DNA from: Streptomyces sporangiiformans
GTDB taxonomy: Bacteria > Actinomycetota > Actinomycetes > Streptomycetales > Streptomycetaceae
Direction of reading: 5' to 3'
DNA length: 64,000 nucleotides
NCBI RefSeq assembly: GCF_005768555.2
Contig: NZ_VCHX02000150.1
Location: forward strand, 4,796 to 68,795
Part shown: positions 1 to 8,298 of the stretch, piece by piece
How positions within the stretch are numbered: the first letter of the stretch is position 1
Layout of the letters: every line of letters begins with the position of its first letter
Program-made: the position numbers and the translations under genes
Notes under the pieces: generated by a model
Seen by the model: only the letters and a program-made list of their open reading frames with translations
What the model was told of the DNA's origin: nothing
The model's database searches: none

Positions 1-40
1 CTTGTTCGGGGACGCCCTTCGGCCGTATTCTGACCGTACA

Positions 41-58
41 GCGGATCACAAGATCCGC
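41..58. promoter_or_regulatory. Inverted repeat upstream of dehydrogenase/dehydratase pair
   Basis: Arms GCGGATC and GATCCGC are separated by ACAA and lie 25 bp upstream of the GTG start of the zinc dehydrogenase. The geometry suits a dimeric regulator, perhaps of the IclR or TetR type often linked to aromatic catabolism, but no regulator gene is visible beside it. It overlaps the likely promoter zone. Confidence 0.4.
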
Positions 59-82
59 GTAGTGGACCACTGGAGGTGTTGG

Positions 83-1084
83 GTGAAATCAGCTGTGCTG
101 ATAACCCCGGGCCGGATCGACACGGTCGAGGACTGGCCGGAGCCTGCCTGCGGCCCTCATGACGTCATCGTGGAGATGGACGGTGTCGGCCTGTGCGGCA
201 CCGACATCGCCGTGTTCCAGGGCAAGCGCCTCTCACCCGCGACTCCATGGGTCCCGGGCCACGAGGGCTTCGGCCGCATCGCCGCCGTGGGCAGCTCGGT
301 ACGGGGCCGGTCGGTCGGCCAGACCGTGGTCATCGAGCCCAACTACCCCTGCCTCAAGTGCACTGACTGCCTCACCGGACTGACCTCGGCCTGTCCCCAC
401 CGGGTCATCGTCGGTCTGAACGCACCCGGCGTCCTAGCCGAACGTGTCGCTGTTCCCGCGCACTTCGCCCACTCCGTGCCCGACGGCCTGAGCGGCGCCG
501 ACCTCGCGAGCGCCGAGCCGTACACCGTCGCCCGGTCCGCAGTACGGCGCAGCGGCGTGACGGCCGCGGACCGCTGCCTGATCATCGGGGCCGGAGCGCA
601 GGGACTGCTGGTCTGCCTCACCCTGACCCGCCTCGGCGTCCGGCCTGTCGTCACCGAACCTCACCCGCTCCGGCTCGCGCAGGCCCAACAGCTGGGCGCG
701 GTGGCCGACGACGGCCGCACGGGGTTCACGTATGTCTTCGAGACCTCGGGCCATGTACCGGCCCTGCGCCCGGCGGTGGACCGCGCGGCACCGGGCGCCA
801 CCGTGGTGCTGATCGGCCTCAGTCCGGCGCAGCTGCCACTCACCCTTGACGACGTGGTCCGGCGGCAGTTGGTGCTGCGAGGATCGATGATCTACGACCA
901 CCCCGGTGACTTCACCGAGGCGCTCGCCGAACTGGGCCAGGCACGGCCAGGAGCCGTGGTCCAGTCGCGGTACTCACTGGAAGAGGCCCAGCAGGCCTTC
1001 GCCGGCGCCGCCGAACGGGCGGGAAAGACCTGGATCAGTATCGGGAGCCGGGACCGGCAGGCGGACACGATCCGACATGCGTAA
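83..1084 (+). CDS. Zinc-dependent alcohol dehydrogenase (MDR superfamily)
   Basis: This is a 333-residue medium-chain dehydrogenase/reductase, probably oxidising a polyol or hydroxylated ring with NAD(P). The GTG start at 83 is preceded by GGAGGT; the reading frame is open upstream to the window edge but without conserved sequence. The catalytic zinc region GLCGTD lies near residue 36, GHEGFGR follows, and four clustered cysteines (PCLKCTDC then SAC) form the structural zinc lobe. A Rossmann motif GAGAQG is near residue 172. The stop overlaps the start of the dehydroshikimate dehydratase by 8 bp, so the two are translationally coupled. That neighbour makes a quinate/shikimate-related substrate plausible, but the family is too broad to prove it from sequence. 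Confidence 0.85.
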   Translation: MKSAVLITPGRIDTVEDWPEPACGPHDVIVEMDGVGLCGTDIAVFQGKRLSPATPWVPGHEGFGRIAAVGSSVRGRSVGQTVVIEPNYPCLKCTDCLTGLTSACPHRVIVGLNAPGVLAERVAVPAHFAHSVPDGLSGADLASAEPYTVARSAVRRSGVTAADRCLIIGAGAQGLLVCLTLTRLGVRPVVTEPHPLRLAQAQQLGAVADDGRTGFTYVFETSGHVPALRPAVDRAAPGATVVLIGLSPAQLPLTLDDVVRRQLVLRGSMIYDHPGDFTEALAELGQARPGAVVQSRYSLEEAQQAFAGAAERAGKTWISIGSRDRQADTIRHA

Positions 1085-1919
1085 ATCCATCGCCACGGTC
1101 TGCCTCGGCGGCTCGCTGCCCGAGAAGCTCTCCGCCGCCGCGCAGGCCGGCTTCCACGGTGTGGAGATCTTCGAGGACGATTTGCTCGCCGGCCAACTCC
1201 GCCCCGAGGAGATCCGTGACCGTGCGGCCGACCTCGGACTCGCCATCGACCTCTACCAGCCCTTCCGCGACTTCGAGGCCGTACCGGACGAGCAGCTTGC
1301 GCGCAATCTGCGGCGCGCGGAGCGGAAGTTCGATCTGATGCGGCGGCTCGGCACCGATCTGCTGCTGGTGTGCTCGAGCGTCTCCCCGGACGCCGTGGAC
1401 GACGACGCGCTGGCCGCAGAACAACTGCGGTCGCTCGCCGAGCGGGCCTCGGAGTGCGGCATCCGCATCGCGTACGAGGCGCTTGCGTGGGGGCGGCACG
1501 TCAACACGTACGACCATGCCTGGCGCATCGTCGAGCAGGCCGACCATCCGGCGCTCGGCACCTGCCTGGACAGTTTCCACATCCTCTCCCGCGGCTCCGA
1601 CCCGCGTGGCATCGAGGAGATCCCTGGCGAGAAAATCCTCTTCCTGCAGCTGGCCGACGCACCCGTGATGGCCATGGACGTGCTGCAGTGGAGCCGCCAT
1701 CACCGCTGCTTCCCCGGTCAGGGCGGCTTCGACCTGTCCACCCTGGTATGCCATGTGCTCAACGCCGGCTACGAGGGGCCCTTGTCCCTAGAGGTCTTCA
1801 ACGACGTGTTCCGCCAGGCGGACCCGGTCGGTACGGCGGTTGCCGGGCTGGGTTCCCTGATCGCTCTCGAGGAGGGCGCTCATGCGACAGCGGCGTCGCG
1901 CGCCCGGCCATGCCGATAG
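1077..1919 (+). CDS. qsuB: 3-dehydroshikimate dehydratase, single-domain (QsuB/QuiC N-terminal half)
   Basis: The 280-residue TIM-barrel protein closely resembles the N-terminal domain of QsuB/QuiC, which converts 3-dehydroshikimate to protocatechuate. The opening SIATVCL, the GVEIFE segment and the ALAWGRHVN and WSRHHRCFPGQG stretches are family hallmarks. Metal ligands are visible as Glu in AYEAL, Asp in TCLDSFHI, Gln in LFLQLAD and Glu in LSLEVFND. Family members of this type usually run to about 620 residues with a C-terminal dioxygenase-like domain; here the protein ends shortly after the barrel in an Ala/Arg tail with no recognisable second domain. It overlaps the dehydrogenase by 8 bp. 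It could be a natural single-domain form or a product of deletion against the convergent uronate dehydrogenase gene, 33 bp away. Confidence 0.85.
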   Translation: MRKSIATVCLGGSLPEKLSAAAQAGFHGVEIFEDDLLAGQLRPEEIRDRAADLGLAIDLYQPFRDFEAVPDEQLARNLRRAERKFDLMRRLGTDLLLVCSSVSPDAVDDDALAAEQLRSLAERASECGIRIAYEALAWGRHVNTYDHAWRIVEQADHPALGTCLDSFHILSRGSDPRGIEEIPGEKILFLQLADAPVMAMDVLQWSRHHRCFPGQGGFDLSTLVCHVLNAGYEGPLSLEVFNDVFRQADPVGTAVAGLGSLIALEEGAHATAASRARPCR

Positions 1920-1952
1920 GCGCGTTGGGGGTACTCGAAGTGTCAGCAGCGG

Positions 1953-2762
1953 TCAGTGCGGCCAGATCGGCGGCTTGGTCACGAAGTGGCCGCCCAGGCA
2001 GGCGTGGTCCGGGTTCTCCGGGTCCAGCTCGCCCTGCTCGGCGACGAGCTTCTCGGCGTACGGTTCCGAGTCGTCCTGCGGTTCGTAACCGAGCGCCCGG
2101 GCGGTCGAGAGGTCCCACCACACGCGGGTGTTGGCGGACGAGCCGTAGACGACGGTGTGCTGGACGTCCTCGGCGGTCAGGGCCGCGTGGAAGAGGCGGG
2201 CGCCGTCGCCGGGACTCATCCAGACCGACAGCATGCGCACGCTGGTGGGCTCCGGGAAGCAGGAGCCGATCCGGACGGAGACGGTCTCCATGCCGTGCTT
2301 GTCCCAGTAGAACTGCGCCAGGTCCTCGCCGAACGACTTCGACAGGCCGTAGAAGGTGTCGGGGCGGCGCGGGGTGTCGATCGGGATCAGGGGGTCGTCG
2401 CCCCGCGGGCGCGGTGTGAAGCCGACCGCGTGGTTGGAGGAGGCGAAGACGATGCGCTCGACGCCCTCTTCGCGCGCGGCTTCATACAGGTTGTACGTGC
2501 CCTCGATGTTCGCCTTGAGGATCTTGTCGAAGGAGGATTCCAGGGAGATGCCCGCGAGGTGGATGATCGCGTCGACGCCCCGTACGGCCTCGCGCAGGGC
2601 CTCCCTGTCGCCGAGGTCCGCGATGATCGCGTCCGGCTCCCCGTCGATCGGGCGCAGGTCGATCAGGCGCAACTCGTAGCCGTAGGCGGGCAGGAGTCCC
2701 CGCATCAGGGTGCCGAGGCCGCCGGCGGCGCCGGTGAGCAGAACGGTGCGGGGAGCGGGCAT
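1953..2762 (-). CDS. udh: Uronate dehydrogenase (NAD-dependent)
   Basis: This 269-residue short-chain epimerase/dehydratase-fold enzyme oxidises galacturonate or glucuronate to the aldarolactone, the first step of oxidative uronate catabolism. The NAD-binding TGAAGGLG is at residues 10-17, the family-typical FASSNHAVGF near 106-115, and the catalytic YGLSK at 138-142. RIGSC.PEPTS and VVYGSSAN also match characterised uronate dehydrogenases such as that of Agrobacterium. The ATG at 2762 was chosen over an in-frame start 75 nt upstream because the conserved N-terminus begins here. It diverges from the kdgD gene, so one promoter region with a tandem repeat probably controls both halves of the pathway. 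Confidence 0.9.
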   Translation of the reverse strand: MPAPRTVLLTGAAGGLGTLMRGLLPAYGYELRLIDLRPIDGEPDAIIADLGDREALREAVRGVDAIIHLAGISLESSFDKILKANIEGTYNLYEAAREEGVERIVFASSNHAVGFTPRPRGDDPLIPIDTPRRPDTFYGLSKSFGEDLAQFYWDKHGMETVSVRIGSCFPEPTSVRMLSVWMSPGDGARLFHAALTAEDVQHTVVYGSSANTRVWWDLSTARALGYEPQDDSEPYAEKLVAEQGELDPENPDHACLGGHFVTKPPIWPH

Positions 2763-2803
2763 CCTCGGGTCTCCTTGAATCGGCAGCCGTGTTCGTGTAC
2801 GGC

Positions 2804-2835
2804 ATTCACATCCATGGATATTCACATCCGTGGAC
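2804..2835. promoter_or_regulatory. Tandem 16-bp repeat, candidate operator of udh/kdgD
   Basis: ATTCACATCCATGGAT is followed immediately by ATTCACATCCGTGGAC, two mismatches in 16. The first copy contains the palindrome ATCCATGGAT. The pair lies 42 bp upstream of the uronate dehydrogenase start and within the divergent region shared with kdgD (start 3043), a good place for a uronate- or aldarate-responsive regulator. The regulator is unknown. Confidence 0.5.
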
Positions 2836-3042
2836 ACGCTAAGGATCGCCGACGGACTGCGTCAAGTGTCGTGCGAGGGCTCGCCCGAAGGTGGGAAATC
2901 CTCTGTTTTCTTGCCTCTGTATTGCGAGTTCGTCCGCTTGACCGGCCCTGAGGGGGCGCCTTAGCGTGGTTTCGTTCAGAAATATGGACATGGATCAGGG
3001 ACGTGCACGATTGGCGTGTACGTGCATGCCTAGGGAGAGCCC

Positions 3043-3984
3043 GTGACGTCAGCCCCCCTTGCCGCCCGCCTCAGTATCCCGAGCGGGCCGCTGTTCTTCC
3101 CCGTCACCGCGTACGGACCGGACGGAGCCGTCGACCTCGACGCGTACCGCGCGCACCTCCGGCGGGGTGTCGAGGCAGGGGCCGCCGCCGTCTTCGCGTG
3201 CTGCGGGACCGGGGAGTTCCACGCGCTCACGCCCGAGGAGTTCCAGGCGTGCGTACGTGCGGCCGTCGAGGTGACGGCGGGGCGCGTACCGGTGATCGCG
3301 GGCGCCGGGTACGGGACCGCGCTCGCCGTGCGGTACGCGAAACTCGCCGAGGAGGCCGGGGCGGACGGGCTGCTCGCCATGCCGCCGTATCTCGTTGTCG
3401 CCGGGCAGGAAGGGCTGCTGCGCCACTACACGGAGCTGGCCGGTGCCACCTCGCTCGACCTCATCGTCTACCAGCGCGACAACGCCGTGTTCACCCCCGA
3501 GACCGTCGTCTCGCTCGCCCGTGCCGAGGGGATCATCGGGTTCAAGGACGGGCTCGGGGACCTCGACCTGATGCAGCGCATCGTGAGCGCGGTGCGCTCC
3601 GAAGTCCCGGGAGACTTCCTCTACTTCAACGGGCTTCCCACCGCCGAACTCACCGGGCTCGCCTATCGCGGCATCGGCATCACGCTGTACTCGTCCGCCG
3701 TCTTCTGCTTCGCGCCGGAGCTCGCGCTCGCCTTCCACAAGGCGCTGAACTCCGGTGACGACGCCACCGTGAACCGGCTGCTCGACGGCTTCTACCGGCC
3801 GTTCGTCGAACTGCGCGCCCAGGGCCGCGGGTACGCTGTCTCACTCGTCAAGGCGGGGGTGCGGCTGCGGGGGCTGGATGTGGGTGAGGTGCGGCCGCCG
3901 CTGCACGAGCCGAGCGACGACCACGTCAAGCAGCTCGCCCGGCTGATCGAGCGGGGCGAGGCACTTCTCCAGGAGGACATGTGA
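3043..3984 (+). CDS. kdgD: 5-dehydro-4-deoxyglucarate dehydratase
   Basis: A DapA-family lyase of 313 residues that converts 5-keto-4-deoxyglucarate to 2-oxoglutarate semialdehyde, water and CO2, downstream of uronate dehydrogenase in pectin breakdown. The Schiff-base lysine is K168 in GIIGFKDG, the general-acid tyrosine Y143 in IVYQRD, and GTGEF is at 55-59. Opening text SGPLFFPVT and the FNGLPTAE segment are characteristic of KdgD rather than dihydrodipicolinate synthase. The start is a GTG behind TAGGGAGAG. Its stop overlaps the next gene by 4 bp. The semialdehyde dehydrogenase expected to finish the pathway is not in this window. Confidence 0.92.
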   Translation: MTSAPLAARLSIPSGPLFFPVTAYGPDGAVDLDAYRAHLRRGVEAGAAAVFACCGTGEFHALTPEEFQACVRAAVEVTAGRVPVIAGAGYGTALAVRYAKLAEEAGADGLLAMPPYLVVAGQEGLLRHYTELAGATSLDLIVYQRDNAVFTPETVVSLARAEGIIGFKDGLGDLDLMQRIVSAVRSEVPGDFLYFNGLPTAELTGLAYRGIGITLYSSAVFCFAPELALAFHKALNSGDDATVNRLLDGFYRPFVELRAQGRGYAVSLVKAGVRLRGLDVGEVRPPLHEPSDDHVKQLARLIERGEALLQEDM

Positions 3985-5168
3985 GCCGGTCGGCAGGGCC
4001 TGTGAAGGCGTCCACCTTCGTCTATCCGTGGGACGTCAACGGCGACCCCGGGGCCCCCGCGCGCATCGCCGGGCTCGGCGTGCGGCAGGCGACGCTCGCC
4101 TCCGCGTACCACTCCACGCGCGCGCTGACTCCCCGGCACCCGCGGCACCGGATCGTCACCGCCCGGCACGCGGCCGTGTACTACCCGGCCGGCCCGCGCT
4201 GGGACGGGCGTCGGCTGCGGCCGTACGCCGCCGGGGACTGGGCTCCCGAGGACGCGTACGGTGCGGCCGCCTCGGCCCTCGCCGAAGCCGGGCTCGACGT
4301 ACACACCTGGGTGGTGCTCGCGCACAACTCCCGTATGGGCGAGGAGTTTCCGGACACCTCCGTGGTCAACGCCTACGGTGACCGGTATCCGTGGGCTCCC
4401 TGCATCGCGCAGCCCGACACGCGCGCGTACCTCGTGGATCTCGCCGTCGAGGCGGCGGTGCGGCCCGGAGCCGGGGGTACGGAACTGGAGTCCCTCGGGT
4501 GGTACGGGCTCGTGCATCTCCACGCCCACGACAAGACGGCGGGCGTGGCGCTCGGCGACGCCGGGCAGTACCTGATGTCGCTCTGTTTCTGCCCGCCCTG
4601 CCGGGACGGCTGTACGGAACTGGGGCTGGACCCCGACGAGTTGGCGGCCGCGGTCCGGCGTGCCCTGGAGCCCGTGTGGCGGGGCGAGACGCCCGCCGAG
4701 GGCTGGGAAGCGGTGGAGAAGCTCCTGGGCGCCGAACTCGCGACGGCCACGCGCGCGTGGCGGGACTCCGTGGCGCGTTCACTCCAGTCGGAGGCGGTCA
4801 CGGCCGTGCGCGCGGCCGCGCCCGAGGGCTTCCAGATCCTGCTGCACGCGGACCCGGCCTCGTATCACTCCGGCGCCAACGCGGGGGTGGATCCCGAGCA
4901 CATCCTGTCCGTCGCCGACGGAGTGGTCGTGCCGTGCGCCGGAGGGCCGGGGCTGCTGACTCCCTTCGCCGAACGGGGAGTCGAGGGGAGTGTGCTGGCG
5001 GCCAACTTCCCCGTGGTGAGCGGGATGGGCGGCAGCCCCGGCACGCTCGCACAGGACGTGGCGCGGGCGGTCGACCTCGGGGCGACCGAAGTGCGGCTGT
5101 ATCACGCGGGGTTGGCGTCCGACGAGGACCTGTCGTTCGTGACACGGACGCTCGCAGCGGGGCGTTGA
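3981..5168 (+). CDS. Alanine-rich hypothetical protein of the kdgD unit
   Basis: I do not recognise a characterised family for this 395-residue protein; similar alanine-rich proteins are known only as hypotheticals in actinomycetes. The beginning (STFVYPWDVNGD) and the alternating hydrophobic strands and helices suggest a TIM-barrel, glycoside-hydrolase-like fold. A cysteine cluster CFCPPC followed by RDGC lies near residue 200 and could bind metal. No signal peptide is visible, so it should be cytoplasmic. It starts at GTG with an AGGAGG site and overlaps kdgD by 4 bp, so it is cotranslated with the aldarate dehydratase. A role in uronate or aldarate metabolism is inferred only from that coupling. 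Confidence 0.75.
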   Translation: MSRSAGPVKASTFVYPWDVNGDPGAPARIAGLGVRQATLASAYHSTRALTPRHPRHRIVTARHAAVYYPAGPRWDGRRLRPYAAGDWAPEDAYGAAASALAEAGLDVHTWVVLAHNSRMGEEFPDTSVVNAYGDRYPWAPCIAQPDTRAYLVDLAVEAAVRPGAGGTELESLGWYGLVHLHAHDKTAGVALGDAGQYLMSLCFCPPCRDGCTELGLDPDELAAAVRRALEPVWRGETPAEGWEAVEKLLGAELATATRAWRDSVARSLQSEAVTAVRAAAPEGFQILLHADPASYHSGANAGVDPEHILSVADGVVVPCAGGPGLLTPFAERGVEGSVLAANFPVVSGMGGSPGTLAQDVARAVDLGATEVRLYHAGLASDEDLSFVTRTLAAGR

Positions 5169-5413
5169 TTCGCGTACGCGCAGCGGTGTGTGAAGGACGC
5201 CGGCCAGGACGGTGAGCGGCATGCTGCCACCAGAGGTGGCCGAGCACGGACTGGACGACGTGATCGCGTCCACCTTGGGCGGGTGTGAGCCGGAGTAGAG
5301 CCACAGGGGGAGTGGGCCGGCCCTGACCCCGTATACCTGGGGCTCGTCGGCTCTGCTGCGGGGGGCCCGTCGGCCAACCCTCGCCCGTTCCTCGAACGGG
5401 CGTGCGCAGTCCG

Positions 5414-5428
5414 TATGCTCCGGGCATG
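5414..5428 (+). promoter_or_regulatory. Possible leaderless promoter of TPR protein
   Basis: A TATGCT -10 box is followed by six bases and then the ATG at 5426, the spacing expected when transcription begins at the start codon. No Shine-Dalgarno sequence precedes the ATG. A weak -35 (TCGAAC) lies about 16 bp upstream of the -10. Confidence 0.45.
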
Positions 5429-6256
5429 AAAATCTTTCGGCCGCGTGGCCGAAACGACGCCGGGCAGATGGCGAGGTCCCCGTTGGCCCAGGCCACGGCC
5501 CTGTACCAGGCCGGGCGCTATGCCGAGGCGGAGGCCGAGGCCCGCGCCGTGGCCGCGGCCCGGTCGCGGCCGCGCGACGACATATACGCACCGCTGGCGC
5601 TGAGCATCGCCGCGCTCGCGACGGGCGCCCAGGGCCGCCCCGCCGAATCCCTCGCCACATACGACGCACTGCTGCCGGTCTTCCGCAGGATCTTCGGCGC
5701 CGAACACCCGCAGACCCTGAAACTGGGCTCGGACCGCGCCCAGACGCTGATCGCGCTCGCCCGGCACGCCGAATGCGAGGCGGAGTGCGCGGCCGTCGTC
5801 CGGGCCGCGACCCGCGGCGCAGGGCCGGAGATGCCGCTCATAGGGGCGGCCGCCCGCAACGGACTGATCTACGCACTCAACGCGCAGGGCCGCCATGAGG
5901 AGGCCGAGGCGCTCGCCCGCGAGGCTCTCGCCGCCCGTCGCGAACCGGACCGGTTCGCCCTGGTCCTGAGGCTCGGCCTGGCCCGCAGCCTCAGCGGCCG
6001 GGCCCGCCACGAGGAGGCTCTCGCCGAGGCGGAGCGCGCCGACGAGCTGCGCCGCAACCTTTCCGAGGAGCAGTGCCGCCCGGAGACCGGCGCCGTCGAG
6101 CTGGCCGTGGCCACCGCCCTCCTGGGGCTGGGCCGCGGTGCCGAGGCCCGCACCCGGACCGTGGCCGCCCACGACGCCTGCCTGGCCGCCTTCGGCCCGG
6201 ACCACTACCGCACCGCCGAAGCCCGGGCGCTGCTCGACCGTATCGACGGCGCTTGA
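5426..6256 (+). CDS. Tetratricopeptide-repeat protein
   Basis: A 276-residue alanine-rich all-helical protein with about five TPR-like pairs, for example ALYQAGRYAEAEAEARAV near residue 29 and ALNAQGRHEEAEALARE in the middle. The repeat containing FGAEHPQTL and the last one with FGPDHYRTAEA resemble the TPR_10/TPR_12 repeats of actinobacterial signalling proteins. There is no enzymatic domain and no export signal, so it probably acts as a cytoplasmic scaffold. The start at 5426 is favoured over a GTG at 5402 because of the leaderless-type promoter. It stands alone and has no evident link to pectin metabolism. Confidence 0.75.
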   Translation: MKIFRPRGRNDAGQMARSPLAQATALYQAGRYAEAEAEARAVAAARSRPRDDIYAPLALSIAALATGAQGRPAESLATYDALLPVFRRIFGAEHPQTLKLGSDRAQTLIALARHAECEAECAAVVRAATRGAGPEMPLIGAAARNGLIYALNAQGRHEEAEALAREALAARREPDRFALVLRLGLARSLSGRARHEEALAEAERADELRRNLSEEQCRPETGAVELAVATALLGLGRGAEARTRTVAAHDACLAAFGPDHYRTAEARALLDRIDGA

Positions 6257-6320
6257 CCGGGCACGCCTCGGGCCCGCGAACACGGCCTGGCTCCCCGTGG
6301 CCTCAGCCCGCGTGGCGTCG

Positions 6321-7289
6321 TCAGATGGTGACGACGAGCTTGCCCCGGGGGTGGTCGTTCTCCAGGTGGCGGATGGCCGCGGGGGCCTCGGCGAGGGGGT
6401 ACGTGCGGTCGATGGGCGGTGTGATGCTGCCCTTCTCGGCGAGGTCCTTGAGGGTCAGGAGGTCCTCGCGGCGGGAGACGGAGATGAGGTTGCGGAGGTT
6501 CTGGGCGATGAAGGGGGAGAGCAGGACGGCCCGGAGACCGCGGCTCATACCTCCGAAGAAGCCGGTGCCGCCCTCGCCGCCGACGATGACGAGCGTTCCG
6601 CGCGGGGTGAGGGCGCGGCGGAGGAGGGGCAGCGGGCGGAGGCCCGCGTTGTCGACGATGACGTCGTAGCGGTGGGGGCCGTCGGTGATCTCCTCGCGGG
6701 TGTAGTCGATGACGTGGGTGGCGCCCTGGGAGCGGACGAAGTCCGCGCCGGTGGGGCCGCAGACGCCGGTGACCTCGGCGCCGTACATCGTGGCGAGCTG
6801 GACGGCGTACGCTCCCACGCCGCCGGAGGCGCCGATGACGAGGACACTCTGGCCGGGCCGCGGCCGGGCCTTGCCGCTCAAGGCCTGGAGGGCGGTCATC
6901 CCGGAGACGGGGAGGGCGGCGGCCTGTTCGAAGCTGAGGCCCGCGGGCTTGAGCGCGAGCCTCGCGGCCTTGGCGCACGCGTACTCGGCGAACGAGCCGT
7001 CGCAGTTGCCGAAGACCTCGTCACCCGGCTTGAAGTCGGTCACCTTCGCGCCGACCGCCTCGACGCGTCCGGCGCCGTCCCAGCCGCGGACGGGGTTCTT
7101 GGGCTTACGGAGTCCCAGGGCGACGCGGGCCACATAGGGGCGGCCCGTCATGAGGTGCCACACCTCGGGGCCGACACCGGCCGCGCGCACCTCGACGAGC
7201 ACCTCGTCGTCCCCGGGCACGGGGCGGTCGATGTCGCGCAGTTCCAGGAGGTCGGTGGATCCGTAGGCATCCTGAACGATCGCCTTCAT
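6321..7289 (-). CDS. NAD(P)-dependent alcohol dehydrogenase / quinone oxidoreductase-like
   Basis: A 322-residue zinc-free medium-chain reductase of the quinone-oxidoreductase type. It has an N-terminal GroES-like domain (residues 1-130, with GWDGAGRVEAVG and FGNCDGSFAEY) and a nucleotide-binding domain with GASGGVGAYAVQLA at 153-166 and a second glycine-rich VGGEGG. Catalytic zinc ligands are missing, as usual for this branch, which reduces enones or quinones with NADPH. The start at 7289 has a GGGGAG site; an in-frame GTG 30 nt upstream is less likely. It is divergent from the TIGR03086 gene and looks like ordinary chromosomal content. Substrate unknown. Confidence 0.85.
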   Translation of the reverse strand: MKAIVQDAYGSTDLLELRDIDRPVPGDDEVLVEVRAAGVGPEVWHLMTGRPYVARVALGLRKPKNPVRGWDGAGRVEAVGAKVTDFKPGDEVFGNCDGSFAEYACAKAARLALKPAGLSFEQAAALPVSGMTALQALSGKARPRPGQSVLVIGASGGVGAYAVQLATMYGAEVTGVCGPTGADFVRSQGATHVIDYTREEITDGPHRYDVIVDNAGLRPLPLLRRALTPRGTLVIVGGEGGTGFFGGMSRGLRAVLLSPFIAQNLRNLISVSRREDLLTLKDLAEKGSITPPIDRTYPLAEAPAAIRHLENDHPRGKLVVTI

Positions 7290-7460
7290 GGCGTGGCTCC
7301 CCTTCGCGGTCCCCGACACCGAGCGTCGCGGTTACCCAGAGCATCCCTGGCGGTCCGAACTCCTGACCAGCCTCCTGAGCATGATCTTGGGACCGGGAGC
7401 GATGAGTTTCCGTACGCCGGACGGTCTACCCCATGAAGACCCTGATCAGAGGAGCCGACC

Positions 7461-8054
7461 ATGGACGGTACGACACCCACGACCCTCGACCTGGGGCCGC
7501 AGGCCCTGATCGTGGCGCGCCTCGCGGAGGGGGTGGGTGAGGACCAGCTGGAGGCCCCGACGCCGTGCCCAGAGTACGCCGTGCACAACATGCTGGGGCA
7601 TCTCGTCGGACTCGCCACCGCCTTCCGGGATGCCGGGCGAAAGGACCTGGGGGCCACGACGGACACCAGCCCGACCGCCGCCGTGCCGGACGTCGGGCCC
7701 GGCTGGCGCGAGACCCTCCCACGGGTGCTCGACGAGCTCGCCGAGGCATGGCGGGATCCGGCGGCCTGGAGCGGTCAGACCCGGGCCGGCGGAGTGGCTC
7801 TGCCGGGCGCCGTCGCCGGTGCCGTCGCGGTCGATGAGCTCGTCATCCACGGGTGGGACCTCGCCCGGGCCACCGGTCAGGAGTACGAGCCCGATGCGGC
7901 AGCCCTGCGGGCGTCGTACGAGTTTCTGCTCGCCGCGGCCGAGGAGCCGTCCCGCGGGGACATCTTCGGGCCCGTCGTGCCCGTGGCGGATGACGCGCCG
8001 CTCCTTGACCGTACGGTCGGGCTCAGCGGCCGCGATCCCGGCTGGAAGCCCTAG
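7461..8054 (+). CDS. TIGR03086 family metal-binding protein (DinB/mycothiol-isomerase-like)
   Basis: A 197-residue protein of the TIGR03086 family, related to mycothiol-dependent maleylpyruvate isomerase and the DinB fold. It shows the typical EAPTPCPEYAVHNMLGHLVG N-terminal helix with the first metal-ligand histidine near residue 49, and DELVIHGWDLARATGQ near 128-143 carrying a second histidine. The family is expected to bind a divalent metal and perhaps use mycothiol, but most members lack a proven reaction. The start has GAGGAG 6 nt upstream. It stands alone, divergent from the oxidoreductase. Confidence 0.8.
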   Translation: MDGTTPTTLDLGPQALIVARLAEGVGEDQLEAPTPCPEYAVHNMLGHLVGLATAFRDAGRKDLGATTDTSPTAAVPDVGPGWRETLPRVLDELAEAWRDPAAWSGQTRAGGVALPGAVAGAVAVDELVIHGWDLARATGQEYEPDAAALRASYEFLLAAAEEPSRGDIFGPVVPVADDAPLLDRTVGLSGRDPGWKP

Positions 8055-8234
8055 TTCGCCAAGTTGCAGAGTGAAGGTCCAGCCGGACTCGCCCCGGGAA
8101 GCCGGCCTGTGCCTCTGCGAGGCCGACGTCGACCGGCATCGCGAAGGCGAACAGGTGCGCCTGACCCCCGGGGCGACTTCTTTTGCCAGAAGCGTTGACG
8201 AATCATGAGCGCGCTCTTACCTTCATCGCGTCGT

Positions 8235-8287
8235 ACTTCGTACGTCATATATGAGACGCGATACGCGAGATCCGATACGTGAGATCC
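8235..8287. promoter_or_regulatory. Candidate operator/promoter of the GntR gene
   Basis: Just upstream of the GntR start is a tandem repeat of 14 bp with one mismatch, GATACGCGAGATCC (8260-8273) and GATACGTGAGATCC (8274-8287). The AT-rich CGTCATATATGA stretch precedes it. FCD-type GntR proteins commonly autoregulate from such positions; the binding itself is inferred. Confidence 0.4.
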
Positions 8288-8298
8288 GAGAGGCGCGC

